Of a stretch of 64,000 nt of DNA, positions 10,093 through 19,593 are shown in pieces. The notes under the pieces are model-generated. The model did no database searches, was not told the DNA's origin, and worked only from the letters and a program-made list of their open reading frames with translations. The first letter of the stretch is position 1, and the number at the start of each line of letters is the position of its first letter. This stretch comes from Craterostigma plantagineum (lineage: Eukaryota; Streptophyta; Magnoliopsida; Lamiales; Linderniaceae): assembly GCA_027422505.1 (NCBI GenBank), contig JAPQWV010001369.1:29001-93000 (forward strand). The letters are read 5' to 3'. The translations under genes and the position numbers were made by a program.

Positions 10093-10598
10093 TAGGGGTG
10101 AAAGATGAGCCGAGCCGGCTCGGCAAAAGCTCGGCACGAGCTCGATATAAATGAGCTCGAGCTCATTTAAGTTGAGCTCGAGCTCGAGCTCATTTATGTC
10201 GAGCTGAAGCTTGAGCCGGATATAGTGGCTCGAAAGCTCGCGAACAGGCTCGCGAGCTTTTCTTTATTTTTTAAATTTTTTTGTATTTTATTAATATATA
10301 TTTATTATTAATTTATATTTTTCTAATTTGTTAATTAGTTCTATTAAAACCCTCGTTTTTTATTTTTTATATATGTTTTTATTTTTTTATTTTTTTATAT
10401 TAATTTATATTATTTTTATTAATTTATTAATGTTTTTTATTAAAAGTTCGAGCTCGAGCTCGATGAGCTTCGTGAGCTCGAGCTCGAGTTCGAGCTCATC
10501 TAGGTGTAATGAGCTCGAGCTCAGCTGTAAGGGCTCGAGCTCGAGCTCGAGCCAAGAAAATGAGCCGAGCTCGGCTCGTTTACAGGCCTAGCGGCAGG
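10085..10598. mobile_element. hAT-type MITE (498 bp, 10093-10590) with 8-bp target duplication
   Basis: GCGGCAGG occurs at 10085-10092 and 10591-10598 and flanks an element with inverted ends: TAGGGGTGAAAGATGAGCC on the left and the reverse complement TAGGCCTGTAAACGAGCC on the right. An 8-bp duplication with TAGGGGTG/CAGGGGTG-like ends is typical of hAT. The arms are GAGCTCGAGCTCG-rich and largely palindromic; the core (about 10260-10445) is very AT-rich. No transposase is encoded, so it is non-autonomous. It interrupts the copia accessory ORF. The duplicate is at 41332-41862. Confidence 0.85.
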
Positions 10599-10883
10599 TC
10601 TGAGTTGGTGGCTCAGGGAGGTCGACCAGAAGCCGGAGAGATCTTCTTGTGTGGTCCGATTGCGAAGGGCGCATAAACGGGCTACCAGAATGGTGCGGAG
10701 CTCGCTGATGGGTATGGTGTAGGAGTTGATAAATATAGGTGATTGGATGGGTGTGTTTGCCAGAGTGGGCTGGCTGGGTGTGAGGTTTAGCTGTGAAGTT
10801 TGTTCGGACGGAGCTGCCTCAAAGGCTGGTGCTTTCCCGGTATCACGTCGGGAAGTCTCTATAGCTGCGTGGACTCTCTCCAT
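10591..10883 (-). pseudogene. Accessory copia ORF, N-terminal part
   Basis: The open minus-strand stretch starting MERVHAAIETSRRD is Ser/Thr/Pro/Gln-rich, followed by ISELRTILVARLCALRNRT. It runs into the MITE; the other side of the MITE continues with degenerate charged sequence toward 9900. I do not recognise a domain. In copy 2 an extra A keeps a slightly different frame up to the MITE (LPEPPTQTC). Confidence 0.4.
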
Positions 10884-10904
10884 GAGACGATCTTTGAACT
10901 GTGA

Positions 10905-11096
10905 GAGTGCGGATGAGAGAGCAGCTCGTAGAACGCACTCCTAATGTTCTTAGGAGTCACTTATATATACCACCTCGTGGTATGTTTACACAAGTAGTCC
11001 TATGCAATGAGTAATTACAATTTAGCACAAGACTACTAATTTGCATAACAAGACACGATAAGTACATTAATTGAATACAATAAAATAGTTCCAACA
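10905..11096 (-). repeat. Copia LTR start fragment with TATA box
   Basis: On the minus strand a polypurine-like tract (CAAATGGGGAGAT) is followed at 11096 by TGTTGGAACTATTTTATTG, a standard copia LTR start. A TATA box (minus strand GTATATATAAG, 10961-10970) lies between two perfect palindromes (10968-10982 and 10937-10957). The rest of the LTR is missing; sequence passes into the accessory ORF at about 10900. Confidence 0.55.
10961..10970 (-). promoter_or_regulatory. LTR TATA box between two palindromes
   Basis: The plus strand reads TTATATATAC; the minus strand gives a TATATA box about 130 bp inside the LTR. The inverted repeats TACCAC-CTC-GTGGTA (10968-10982) and ACTCCTAA-TGTTC-TTAGGAGT (10937-10957) lie immediately upstream and downstream in the direction of transcription. 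Confidence 0.45.
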
Positions 11097-12449
11097 ATCT
11101 CCCCATTTGTATTCAATTTCCAATATAGCATGGGTTATCTTTGTCTTGCAAATGGAAAGAGTCACGAGTCCTTGAAATCTCCTCTTTAGAAAATCTTCAA
11201 GATCACCCGGTTTTCTAGGCATCGGCTTTTATTCGAATCTTCCTTTGAATTTCTTGTCGCAAATGCCATAAGATGTACGAAGTTCATGCCGGATTTTGAA
11301 AAGTTCGCATTCCATTTATCCCGTTAAAAATGCACGAAAATCAAAACTCCCCTATTTGGGTCAACCTTGTGTTGTGATTGGGGAAGCCGATGTGAGGTTT
11401 GGAGAGGTGAACACGGTTGGCAACTCGATCATTGATGTAGTGGACATGGTTGGCAACTTTGGTCCTTGATGTAGTGGACACGGCTGGCAACTTCAGTCCT
11501 TGATGATGCTTGAATCATGTGTCGTTCTATCCTCGGTCTTCTTCTCTTCTGGAAGCTAGGGGCTTGAGAAAGTCGAGGAGATGGCTCGGGGTTTAGCCAT
11601 CTTCTCCGTTTCGCCGGATTCGTCTTCTCCGAATGGAAGTTGTCTGGTTCGGCCTCGAAGAAGCGTCTCTAGTTCCAGAAGAAGGTAGGCCGTCTCTTTC
11701 TTTGATTTTTTTAAGTTGTACCGAGCTTCCTTTGAATGTGGCGTTGTGAGAGAGCCCGGTTTCAGAGTGGTACGTGGCAGAATTTGGTAGGTGGACCGAC
11801 CGATTGTGTATGCATGACCCTTCTCCCCCTCATGGCGAATCGTGTTAATGATTTCGGCATGTTAATTTGGAGGTAGAAAAAGACATACAAAAAGCTCGGT
11901 GTGGGTGACGGAGCCACAAAGGCAATCCGTCGAAATGAGTACCGAGGCCATATAGGCGTCCCTTGACATCAACTAGGAGCAAATCTCGTAGAAGATGGCC
12001 GAAACCGTTGTTGCTTTGATGTTGCAACGGCCGGACTTCTTTCCGATCCTCGAAAAATGTATTTTAAAAGGAACATGTCTACGGAAGTTCTAACGTAATC
12101 ACAAAGATTAGGTGTATTAAAAGGTGTATGTGTCCTAAAAATTTGAAAATTTTGGGAAGTGAGGACACATAGACGCGAGTGATCAATAAAAGTGTGGTAT
12201 GGGGTGAAATACCACTTAGTTCAATATCTCCCGTTCCGGGTGAAACGGTGATAGCGTACGTGGTTCCCCGTGATTTATGAAACATATCTTTTAAGAGATA
12301 GACGAGTGGGTAAGGCTCGGTTGTGCATGTGTCGTGGACCTGGTGCGACGACTTCTACCCGAGAGCTAATAAAAATAACACTTGTTCCTATGTGGGTTGG
12401 GTCCGAAAATTATGTGTGATAAGGGACTTATGTTTCTTCGAAGATTTCT
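11097..12449 (-). other. Copia-derived non-coding sequence, no gene recognised
   Basis: Short minus-strand frames (about 11845-12027 and 12079-12285) match nothing I recognise. Purine-run copies (TCTCCCC, ACTCCCC, TCTCCCCCTC on the plus strand near 11097, 11349 and 11822) suggest copia 3' sequence. The repeat at 11413-11508 is listed separately. Similarity to copy 2 stops at 12449. Confidence 0.4.
11413..11508 (+). repeat. Three imperfect tandem copies of a 34-bp unit
   Basis: The units share GGTTGGCAACT, CCTTGATGTAGTGGACA and a variable centre, and the third copy is partly degenerate. The same array is at about 42673-42770 in the duplicate. Confidence 0.6.
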
Positions 12450-12860
12450 CCTAGAGATCATAGTCCCTTATAGTCCTTACAAATTAAAGGGTTCATTCCC
12501 TCCATATTGAGCGTGACTACCTTGCGGTGGCAGTCTCTGACGGCTCCGTACTTCGATAGCCAATCCATTCCGAGGATCACCTCATAATCATTCATGGGAA
12601 TGACTATGAGGTTATGGGTAGTTCCTTATCCCGATCACTATTGGGCAATCCCGTAGGACATGGTTAGTTGGGTGGGATTCCCGTTTGGAACTGTACCCTA
12701 AACTCACACTCAGCTCGGTGAGGCGTGACTCCTACCCTCGTGGCATACTTGTGGATGCAAATGAGTGAGTCGCCCCCGAGTCGACTAGGATGCATGTGGG
12801 TTTCATAGACGAGAAGGGTACCTGTTACCACTGCCGTGTTATTTTCCGCTTCCTCGGAGG
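12450..12860 (-). pseudogene. Element A aspartic protease region, degenerate
   Basis: Minus-strand pieces correspond to TAVVTGTLLV...E, a degraded DSGATHSF box (reads RLGGDS at about 12770-12790), KYATRVGV, and a decayed counterpart of the NDYDVIFGMDWL block of element B near 12540-12600 (the plus strand has TAGCCAATCCATTCCGAGGA). Several stops are present and the catalytic motif is destroyed. It ends at the 12449/12450 joint. Confidence 0.6.
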
Positions 12861-13927
12861 TTTATGTGAAAAACCCTGGCTGGTACCCTTGGTGTGCTGC
12901 TTGGTTTCCAGCTTGGCTTCCGGATCCACCTTCCGGACATGCCTCAGGATGTGGCCCGTCTTGCCACTTTGAAGCAGACGGCATTTTGGGAGTTGCAGGC
13001 TCCCATGTGCCCCGTGCACACTTCGGGCATACGGGTAGGTCCAACTGGGGTCTACCCTGGTTTGGGTTAAACTGTGGGGTGGTCCTGGTCGATTCTGGAA
13101 GTTCGGTTTTCCACCTTGGGAATGAACTGCCGCGTTTGGGTTACTTTCGCCCCTGTTGCGGCCCTTGTACGAACTTGCGCTTGGCTTCTTGGGCGCGAGC
13201 AATTCTAGCCTCTGCCTGCTCCGCCACAAGTGCCCTTTTCAGCCACTGTGCGTATGTGGCTCCCTGGATCCCAGCCATGCTTACATCCCGGTATAGCTCG
13301 GGCTTCAACCCTTCCAGAACCGCTCGATCTTGAGCGCGTCCGTACTGACCATGTGAGCGGCAAACCTGAGAGCTGCTCGAATTTCCTGATGTACTCCGCC
13401 ACTGTCATTGCTCCTTGGCGGAGGTTGATGAACTCACTCATCCGCTGTGCTCTGACAGGGGGTGTAATACTTCCTCTGAAGATCTCCTTAAACCTATCCC
13501 AGCTCATCGTTAGGGGGTTTTCGACGGCTGAGACGGTTTCCCACCAGTGTCCGGCGCTCCCCCTTAGCAGGTAGGCAGCGCACGTGACCTTTTCCGCCTC
13601 CGGGGTGCGGCTGTGCTGGAACATGTTCTCCAGCGTCCTCAGCCAATCCTCGGCGGATGTGGGGTCTACAGCATCCTCGAACATTGGAGGATTTAGTTTC
13701 CTGAACCTCTCCCCGATCATCTCGATTCGTTCAGGTGGGGGAGGTAGGTTAGCTGATTGCCCACCTGCATTTTGCTGTTGGATCAGCTGCTGGATTTGGG
13801 GCCGACTGTTGCCGGACCAATTCGGTAGTTGCAGGATCGTAGCATCCCAGCTATCAGGGGGATTATTGGTATCTCTACCCTGATCAGATTCCCTGCTTCC
13901 TTCACCCCTAAGTCTAACCATTTTCAC
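12825..13927 (-). pseudogene. gag: Element A Gag, frameshifted
   Basis: The 5' half is open from MKMVRLRGEG (13927) and contains the gag core: RFRKLNPPMFEDAVDP, WLRTLENMFQHSRTPEAEKV, GHWWETVSAVENP, FINLRQGAMTVAEYIRKFEQL. A frameshift near 13360 leads into SGLPLTWSV; the 3' half continues in another frame (12825-13229) with a K/R/N-rich region and a damaged knuckle, where SGKTGHILRH is readable. A one-base loss in the knuckle (near 12970) destroys the first Cys frame, and the position of the second Cys is Ser, as in the TR-GAG protein. Confidence 0.8.
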
Positions 13928-14059
13928 CTATCCTGACAATTCCTAAGGCCAATAAATCAAACCATACAAGCAATTCACATAACAGGGTACTTACAAGCAA
14001 GGCCGCTTCCGCGCTTTTGAGTGTGTGTGTATGGACAGTCTGCAGGACCTGTGACCGAA

Positions 14060-14071
14060 GCTCTGATACCA
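14060..14071 (-). promoter_or_regulatory. Primer-binding site of element A
   Basis: The minus strand reads TGGTATCAGAGC, 3 bp from the LTR boundary at 14075. Confidence 0.92.
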
Positions 14072-14268
14072 CTCTGTCACGACCCGTCGTCCCACTCTCG
14101 TATTCCGTTCTAATATAAATATCTAATGCTTTGATATAGAGCAATAGTGTAAAAATGCGAATAAAATTTTTCATCTTAAACTTTGCTTGCGGAAGTACTA
14201 TACACATGTCCAAAGAATGTTCGTAACTCATCTACATTCCATCGTATCCCTAACCACACGATATACAA

Positions 14269-14287
14269 GTGTGTGTGTGTGTGTGTG
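14269..14287. repeat. GT dinucleotide microsatellite
   Basis: About nine GT units lie in the LTR of element A. The solo LTR has a matching CA run at about 60364-60380 in the equivalent place. Confidence 0.85.
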
Positions 14288-14679
14288 CACCAACTCCCTA
14301 TGCGCCCGGCCTTCACAGGTCGTCATCCATACACATACTCCCACCTCAAAAGCAGCCGGATAGCTTCAAAAGATCGGCCTCGCATAAAGTTCGGATCACG
14401 TACCGTGATCGTCTGTACCTACAACACGTAACATAAACAATGAGCCACCGAGGCTCAGTAAGCGGAAATTATGCATGTATGCACATGTCCTAACGATCGA
14501 CAATCCGCGTCGTCGTTTTCAATCGCTCGTACACTTCTACTCATACTCTTACTCTCTCTTTGACTCATACTCTTTTTCTTATGCTCTTATTTCATTCGGG
14601 CCCTCGGCTTTCTATCCCACTATGCGCCATATCATAGAGATCTCAGGTGTGGAGGTTCGCACACTAGAAGGTCATCTGA

Positions 14680-14825
14680 GGAATCTTCCCTTACTCAGTG
14701 TGCCTCCACGCGGACGCTTCTCACTGTAGCCAACGCGAGGCCCCTAACACGGAGGTCCCCGAAGGAATCTTCCCTGCGGGTAGTGTTTTACGCGCGGAGA
14801 AGTCACCCGAAGGAATCTTCCCTTA
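14680..14825. repeat. Interspersed GAAGGAATCTTCCCT repeats in LTR A
   Basis: GGAATCTTCCCT recurs three times (about 14680, 14762, 14810), each inside near-copies of a segment with GAAGTCACCC or AGGTC. The solo LTR at about 59835-60000 has the same array reading AGGRAAGATTCCTTCGGGTGACC. Confidence 0.65.
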
Positions 14826-15442
14826 CTCATCCTCCAGGTTGCATCTCCCGCATACGGGGCATTCCCCAGCCTCTTATACAGGCCTTATGGCTTCATTCGC
14901 CATGGCCACATAGGGGTAGCCGTGACTCTTCATTCGGTCGACACCAACACCAATATCGGTGAGTATACATCGCACACAGGCGATTTTATGCACGCTCATA
15001 CTCGCGCCTTACGTACTACGCATGCGTGCAAGTGCTCATGCTATGTTCATGTACATATGCAAACCATGCCATCATACGTAAAATTAAATCATGTCGTAAC
15101 ATGCATATTTCACATAAAATACACGAGCACATAGTTCAGAACGCAGGCAAGTTACGTGTCGTAGTTGAATTTTCTACTTACTTGTCGTCCAAGCTTATCC
15201 TAGCGTATGTCCCGTGAACCTCCTAATGTACGACCTTTTGGAATAAAAGGGTTAGATATTAGTACTTTTGCTTTCCTCGGCTATTCGTCGAAATAATAAT
15301 TTCGTCATACTTAGTTATTTAGGCTTTGTATAAATTCCCTAGACCTCGCATCTCTCGATTTGCCTATTAAATTTCCCAAGTCAGTCGATTTCCATTCCGT
15401 ATTGTTTTTTAAGTAAAGTTCTCGGGTTACATGGGTAATTAG

Positions 15443-16470
15443 GTCTCGACATTGTATGTGAGAATTCGACATTTGAATTATTTGAAGATCTCGACATTTC
15501 CATGTTTCGACATTCTACCTAACACCTCGACATTGCTTTTCGACAGTTAAAACAGAAAATGTCGACATGGCTCCACATGACTCTCGACATTCAATGAAGC
15601 TCGACATTTAGTAGATCTCGGCATGGGTGGAAAAATCTCGGTATGTTACTCGACATTGTATCTCGACATTTCAACAAAAATGTCGATATGAATTTTAACG
15701 TACATCTCGTCATCATTGTCGAGGTAGTCTCGACATTCATGCTCGACATCTCCTTCTAATAGTTCAATATTCGCTTTAACCTCTCGACATTTAATAAATA
15801 TCGATATATATTAAGTCGACATCTTATCTATCACTCGACATTTACTTGCATGTCCCGACATTATACTTTAACATTTCGACATTGTGCCTCGATATTATCA
15901 CAAGGATTTCGACATATATATTGTATGTAATGATCTCGACATTTTCCTAGCTTCGACATTTTACCTTGCATCTCGACATCTCACTCGACATTATAAAGAA
16001 AATCGCGAGCTATTGCTTTCAAATAAATCTCGAACTCAAACTAAATCTCGACATTTTTACTATCTAACCTCAACATTGCATTTCGACATTTGAAGAAATG
16101 TCGACATGACCCAACATGAATCTCGACATATAAGCTCGACATTTCCATCCTAACATTTCGACATTTACATCGGTTTCTTTGAACTCGTCATTTATCCAAA
16201 TAAAAGGATTCGACATTTTGTCTATCATTTCGATATCTACCTTAACGTCTCGACATTGTATTTCGATATATGAACAGAAAATGTCGACATAAATTCACAT
16301 AAGTCTCGACATATTTCCCAACAAGGTTTCGACATTTTTCCTTGGCATGGTTTCGACATTTTTACCTGGAATATCTCGACATTTTGAAGGTCTCGATATT
16401 TTGTGCTCAACCCGACATTTCTTTCCAAGTAGAAGGACTCGACATTTTACTCGCCTTTATTATCGACATT
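15443..16470. repeat. Dispersed array of the octamer TCGACATT in LTR A
   Basis: My hand count finds about 38 exact CGACAT cores in about 1 kb, irregularly spaced (roughly 10-60 bp), with extra one-base variants (CGATAT, CGGCAT). Several are palindromic (ATGTCGACAT). Sequence between motifs is AT-rich and not repeated, so this is not a simple tandem satellite. The array lies in the U3-side half of the LTR. The solo LTR has the same array in the opposite orientation. Confidence 0.85.
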
Positions 16471-17204
16471 TTCATAAACTCGATCTTCAAACGTTCTTCA
16501 CCACTTCGAAACTCGCTTATTAGCTCATTTACCCAGAAGTATAAGTTCTAAATCACATACTAAGCTACCCCACTCCATATTTGCCCACACGAAAATCCTT
16601 ATTGCGAACCTAAGCTCGGTATTTAGGGTTTCTCGTGTCTTCTCCAACTACTTGCCTTTAATGCCATTATACCCTCAACTACATCTAAGGTAGAGAATTA
16701 AAAGCTTAAAGAGGGTGTTTTACTTACAACTTCAAATTCTTAAGCTAGTTGAGTTCTCTTGGTTCATTTTGGCTCGGCTCCTTTCTCCTTCCTTCTTGCT
16801 TCTCGTTACTTTTCTCAAGGGAGGTTTTGGGTTTTTGGGATTTTAACTAGATATTTTCTTAAAGTATGTTATTGAGGTGTGGTGTGGACATGGGTTTTCC
16901 CTAATTCTTGGGGTGTTGTCTCCTATTTGCCCATTATCATAATTGGGCCTACTTGTTAAGTTCTAACCCATTAGTAATTGAATTCCTAGCCCAACTTATC
17001 CTTAACCATTTTCCTTGGGCATTTTCGAAAATTACCCTTCCTAAGTTTGGAGTCAACGTAACACAAAATTAATAGCACGTGACTGCATGGAATTTCTCAT
17101 AATATTCACATAAGCATATAATACATACGCCATTATCATGAAATCAAGTAAAGCATACACTTAATTTATTGGCCAACCTAATTTGCGGGGACCGGGGTCC
17201 TACA

Positions 17205-18619
17205 TAAAAGATAATATAATATAATAAAATATCATTTTACATAGTAGTATCTGTACAACGGGCGTAGCCCCAAAAATGTCAAGAGAACAAAAACCTATTA
17301 TCGCTCCACAGGTCTTCATCCATGTACCGCCCTGCCCTCAAAAGTCAGTGGAGCACCACCACCAGCCGCCTCAGTCTTGACGCGCATCGGCGTCAGACTC
17401 AGTACCTACAACACGTAAACACTGAGCGATTCGCCCAGTAGGTGAATAAAAATGCATGTATGCATGTGAACGCTCATTCCCGATCCCAATATCTCACATG
17501 CAATGTTCACTCTTTCTTTTTCCACAATCCTATCTCAATTCACACAACACAGGGCCCTAGATCAGACTCGACACCTCGCGCGCCCATAATAATAACATAC
17601 GGAAGCTTACACTAGCAGCGTTTTGACGATCACGCAACTGCCGTGCTAGGTCGCTCTTCCGTAAGCGGTAGCCTACGCCGACAGCGTTTTGACGATCACG
17701 CAACTGCCCTGTCAGCTCGCTCCTTCCACTAAAAATACAATCACGACGGTTTTGCACCTCGGGACGTTCACGCCCGAGTAGACAGATCGATCACGCCTGT
17801 CTGCCGTCAGGTGTCATACGATACCAACCTCGACTCCTCAACGAGTCAACAACAAAAATCACAAACATCCCCCCGCTCGTCAATATCTCAAATCAACCGT
17901 TTCAATACGGTGTAAATATCTCACCCCTGTGATATGATATGCATATGCCATGCATATAAACGTGATAACATAAAAACATATTTTCACGTGAGACGTACGT
18001 AAAACACGTAAAACAAGTAATTCATTTAATCACGTAGAAGCACATAAGATCAGATATGTGTTTACGCATTGTAGATGAATAATTCACCACCTGTCTTCCT
18101 GATAAAATCGGTCGACAATCCTGGTGAATTCCCTACAGTTTGAATATCTTATGTTGAAAGTGCGTGGTTTTGGGTTGATGAGGGTTTTCGCAAGTTCTTA
18201 TGCTATTCAAGGTTTTCGTGGTTTGATGTGGGGATAAATATGTTTGTCATGTCAATAGGTTGGAAAGTGAGATGATGATAAAGATGTAGGTGACGTATTT
18301 TTCCTTTGGGTTTAAGTAAACCTTGAACTTATCATATAATGACTTATCATATAATAAATATTTTCCTATAATTTGGGCCTTAGAATACTTAAACTTGGGC
18401 CTAAGTCTCAAATTCTCTTTTAAATATAGCCCAACTAATTTTTCCCAAAAATTGCATAAATTGTATTTAATTCCTTGGATCAATTTTGAATAAATCTGAA
18501 ATTACTAACATTTATATTTTTACTGCATAACTTTAAATTCTGTTATCAAAGTTCCTAATCTGGAAAATAATTACACAGGTAACTACAGCAAAATCCCGTA
18601 TTATTTTACCGGTATTACA
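17205..18619 (-). repeat. 3' LTR of element B, outer end missing
   Basis: On the minus strand it starts TGTAATACCGG at 18619 next to the polypurine tract. From 17520 it matches the right LTR (23731-24823). It includes the conserved block with ACAGGTCTTCATCCATGTAC (about 17309) and a GGGC-GTA-GCCC hairpin (about 17256). Its terminal bases are missing at 17205. Confidence 0.85.
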
Positions 18620-18636
18620 TCCTCCCCCATTAAAAG
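18620..18636 (-). promoter_or_regulatory. Polypurine tract of element B
   Basis: The minus strand reads CTTTTAATGGGGGAGGA directly before the LTR start. Confidence 0.75.
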
Positions 18637-18652
18637 AATTTCGTCCCCGAAA

Positions 18653-18950
18653 TTACGCCGACTGGAACAACTCGGGATAACGTACTCTCATATCATCTCA
18701 CGTTCCCAAGTGGCTTCCTCAACTGATTGATTCCGCCACAAAACCTTAACCAACGAAATAACCTTATTCCGAAGTTGTTTCAGCTCATACATCAAAATCT
18801 CTACAGGCTTCTCTTCGTAGCTCAAATCAGGTTTGAGCTGTTGATAAAGAAGCTCGTTCTGATCACATGACTTGGGTCCACGACGTATTTTCGTAATGTT
18901 GACACGTGGAATACGTCGTGAACTTGCGCTAATGAGGCCGGCAACTCTAG
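18653..18950 (-). pseudogene. Element B Pol C-terminus with chromodomain-like block
   Basis: The minus strand encodes [47 protein letters not shown] and RYPELFQSA, then a stop at 18653-18655. The pattern (RNK.I..VKVLWRN...EEATWE....RYP.LF) is the chromodomain end typical of Tekay/Del chromoviruses, thought to guide integration to heterochromatin. A frameshift joins it to the integrase part. Confidence 0.8.
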
Positions 18951-19593
18951 TTGATACGCAACTTCGCATATTCTTTTGATAATTCTATATGGGCCTATGT
19001 ATCTAGGACTCAAGTTACCCTTTGTTCCAAAGCGCTTCACTCCTTTCATCGGGGAAATCTTCAGGAACACTTGATCATCATCTGCAAATTCCAAAGGCCA
19101 CCGTCGATGATCTGCGTAACTTTTCTGACGACTCTGTACGGTTCGCATCCTTTCCCGAATCTTCGTCACAGCTTCTGTCATTTCTCGGATCATATCAGGT
19201 CCTAACAGTGTTCGCTCACCGATTTCATCCCAATGGACTTGGGATCGGCATTTGCGCCCGTATAACGCTTCGTATGGTGCCATGCCGGTTGTAGCATGGA
19301 AACTGTTGTTGTATGAAAACTCTATGAGCGGCAAATACTTACTCCAGTTTCCTTTGAAATCGAGCACACATGCCCGTAGCATATCCTCGAGAGTCTGAAT
19401 CGTTCGTTCAGACTGCCCGTCGGTCTGGGGATGGTAAGCAGTACTGAACGAGAGCTTGGTACCCATTGCTTTCTGCAAGCTCTACCATAAGTTCGATAAA
19501 AATCTCGAATCTCGATCCAAGACGATAGAGGTTGGAATTCCATGGAGCCAGATGATTTTCTGAATATACAATTCAGCATAGCGCTCCATGGAA
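18951..19593 (-). pseudogene. Element B integrase catalytic core and C-terminal region
   Basis: The frame 18822-19478 carries [20 protein letters not shown] (catalytic Glu), [36 protein letters not shown] and the [19 protein letters not shown] / [14 protein letters not shown] block. The second catalytic Asp region (TSIVLDRDSRF) lies in another frame near 19500-19530. Order and spacing match gypsy integrases; at least two frameshifts are present. Confidence 0.85.

Larger units (their letters stand above)
14013..14353 (-). promoter_or_regulatory. Inverted repeat bracketing the element A primer site
   Basis: Leader bases 14013-14053 and LTR bases 14314-14353 are inverted copies: GCTTTTGAG, TGTGTATGGA and GACCTGTG match in order. 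The arrangement equals that in the TR-GAG element, but the middle of the stem differs (TGTGTATGGA here, GTACATG there) with both arms changed together. Confidence 0.6.
12450..17204 (-). mobile_element. Truncated Ty3/gypsy element A (LTR, leader, gag, start of protease)
   Basis: The minus-strand element has its 5' LTR at 14075-17204, primer site at 14060-14071, gag at about 12825-13927 and the beginning of protease down to 12450, where it ends abruptly at the proposed tandem-duplication joint. RT, RNase H, integrase and the 3' LTR are missing. Gag shares the layout of element B and of the TR-GAG copies but is clearly a separate family; its LTR belongs to the same family as the solo LTR at 57530-60575. 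Confidence 0.8.
14075..17204 (-). repeat. 5' LTR of element A (3130 bp)
   Basis: Minus-strand ends are TGTAGGACCCCGGTCC and ACGGGTCGTGACA. Contents, reading from the plus-strand left: a GT microsatellite (14269-14287), small hairpins (14394-14410 and 14441-14457), a conserved gypsy U5 block (GTACCTACAACACGTA near 14415-14430), several GGAATCTTCCCT-like repeats (14680-14825), then the TCGACATT array (15443-16470). The outer end abuts the truncated LTR of element B at 17205. Confidence 0.85.

Noticed and set aside
10328..10591. Phe/Ser-rich membrane-like frame in the MITE
   Set aside because: It arises from the AT-rich core (Phe/Ile/Tyr) and GAGCTC arms (Ser runs); it has no start context and sits entirely inside the MITE.
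15443..16470. CRISPR-like array because of many short repeats
   Set aside because: Repeats are only about 8 bp, spacing is irregular, there are no cas genes, and the region is inside a plant LTR.
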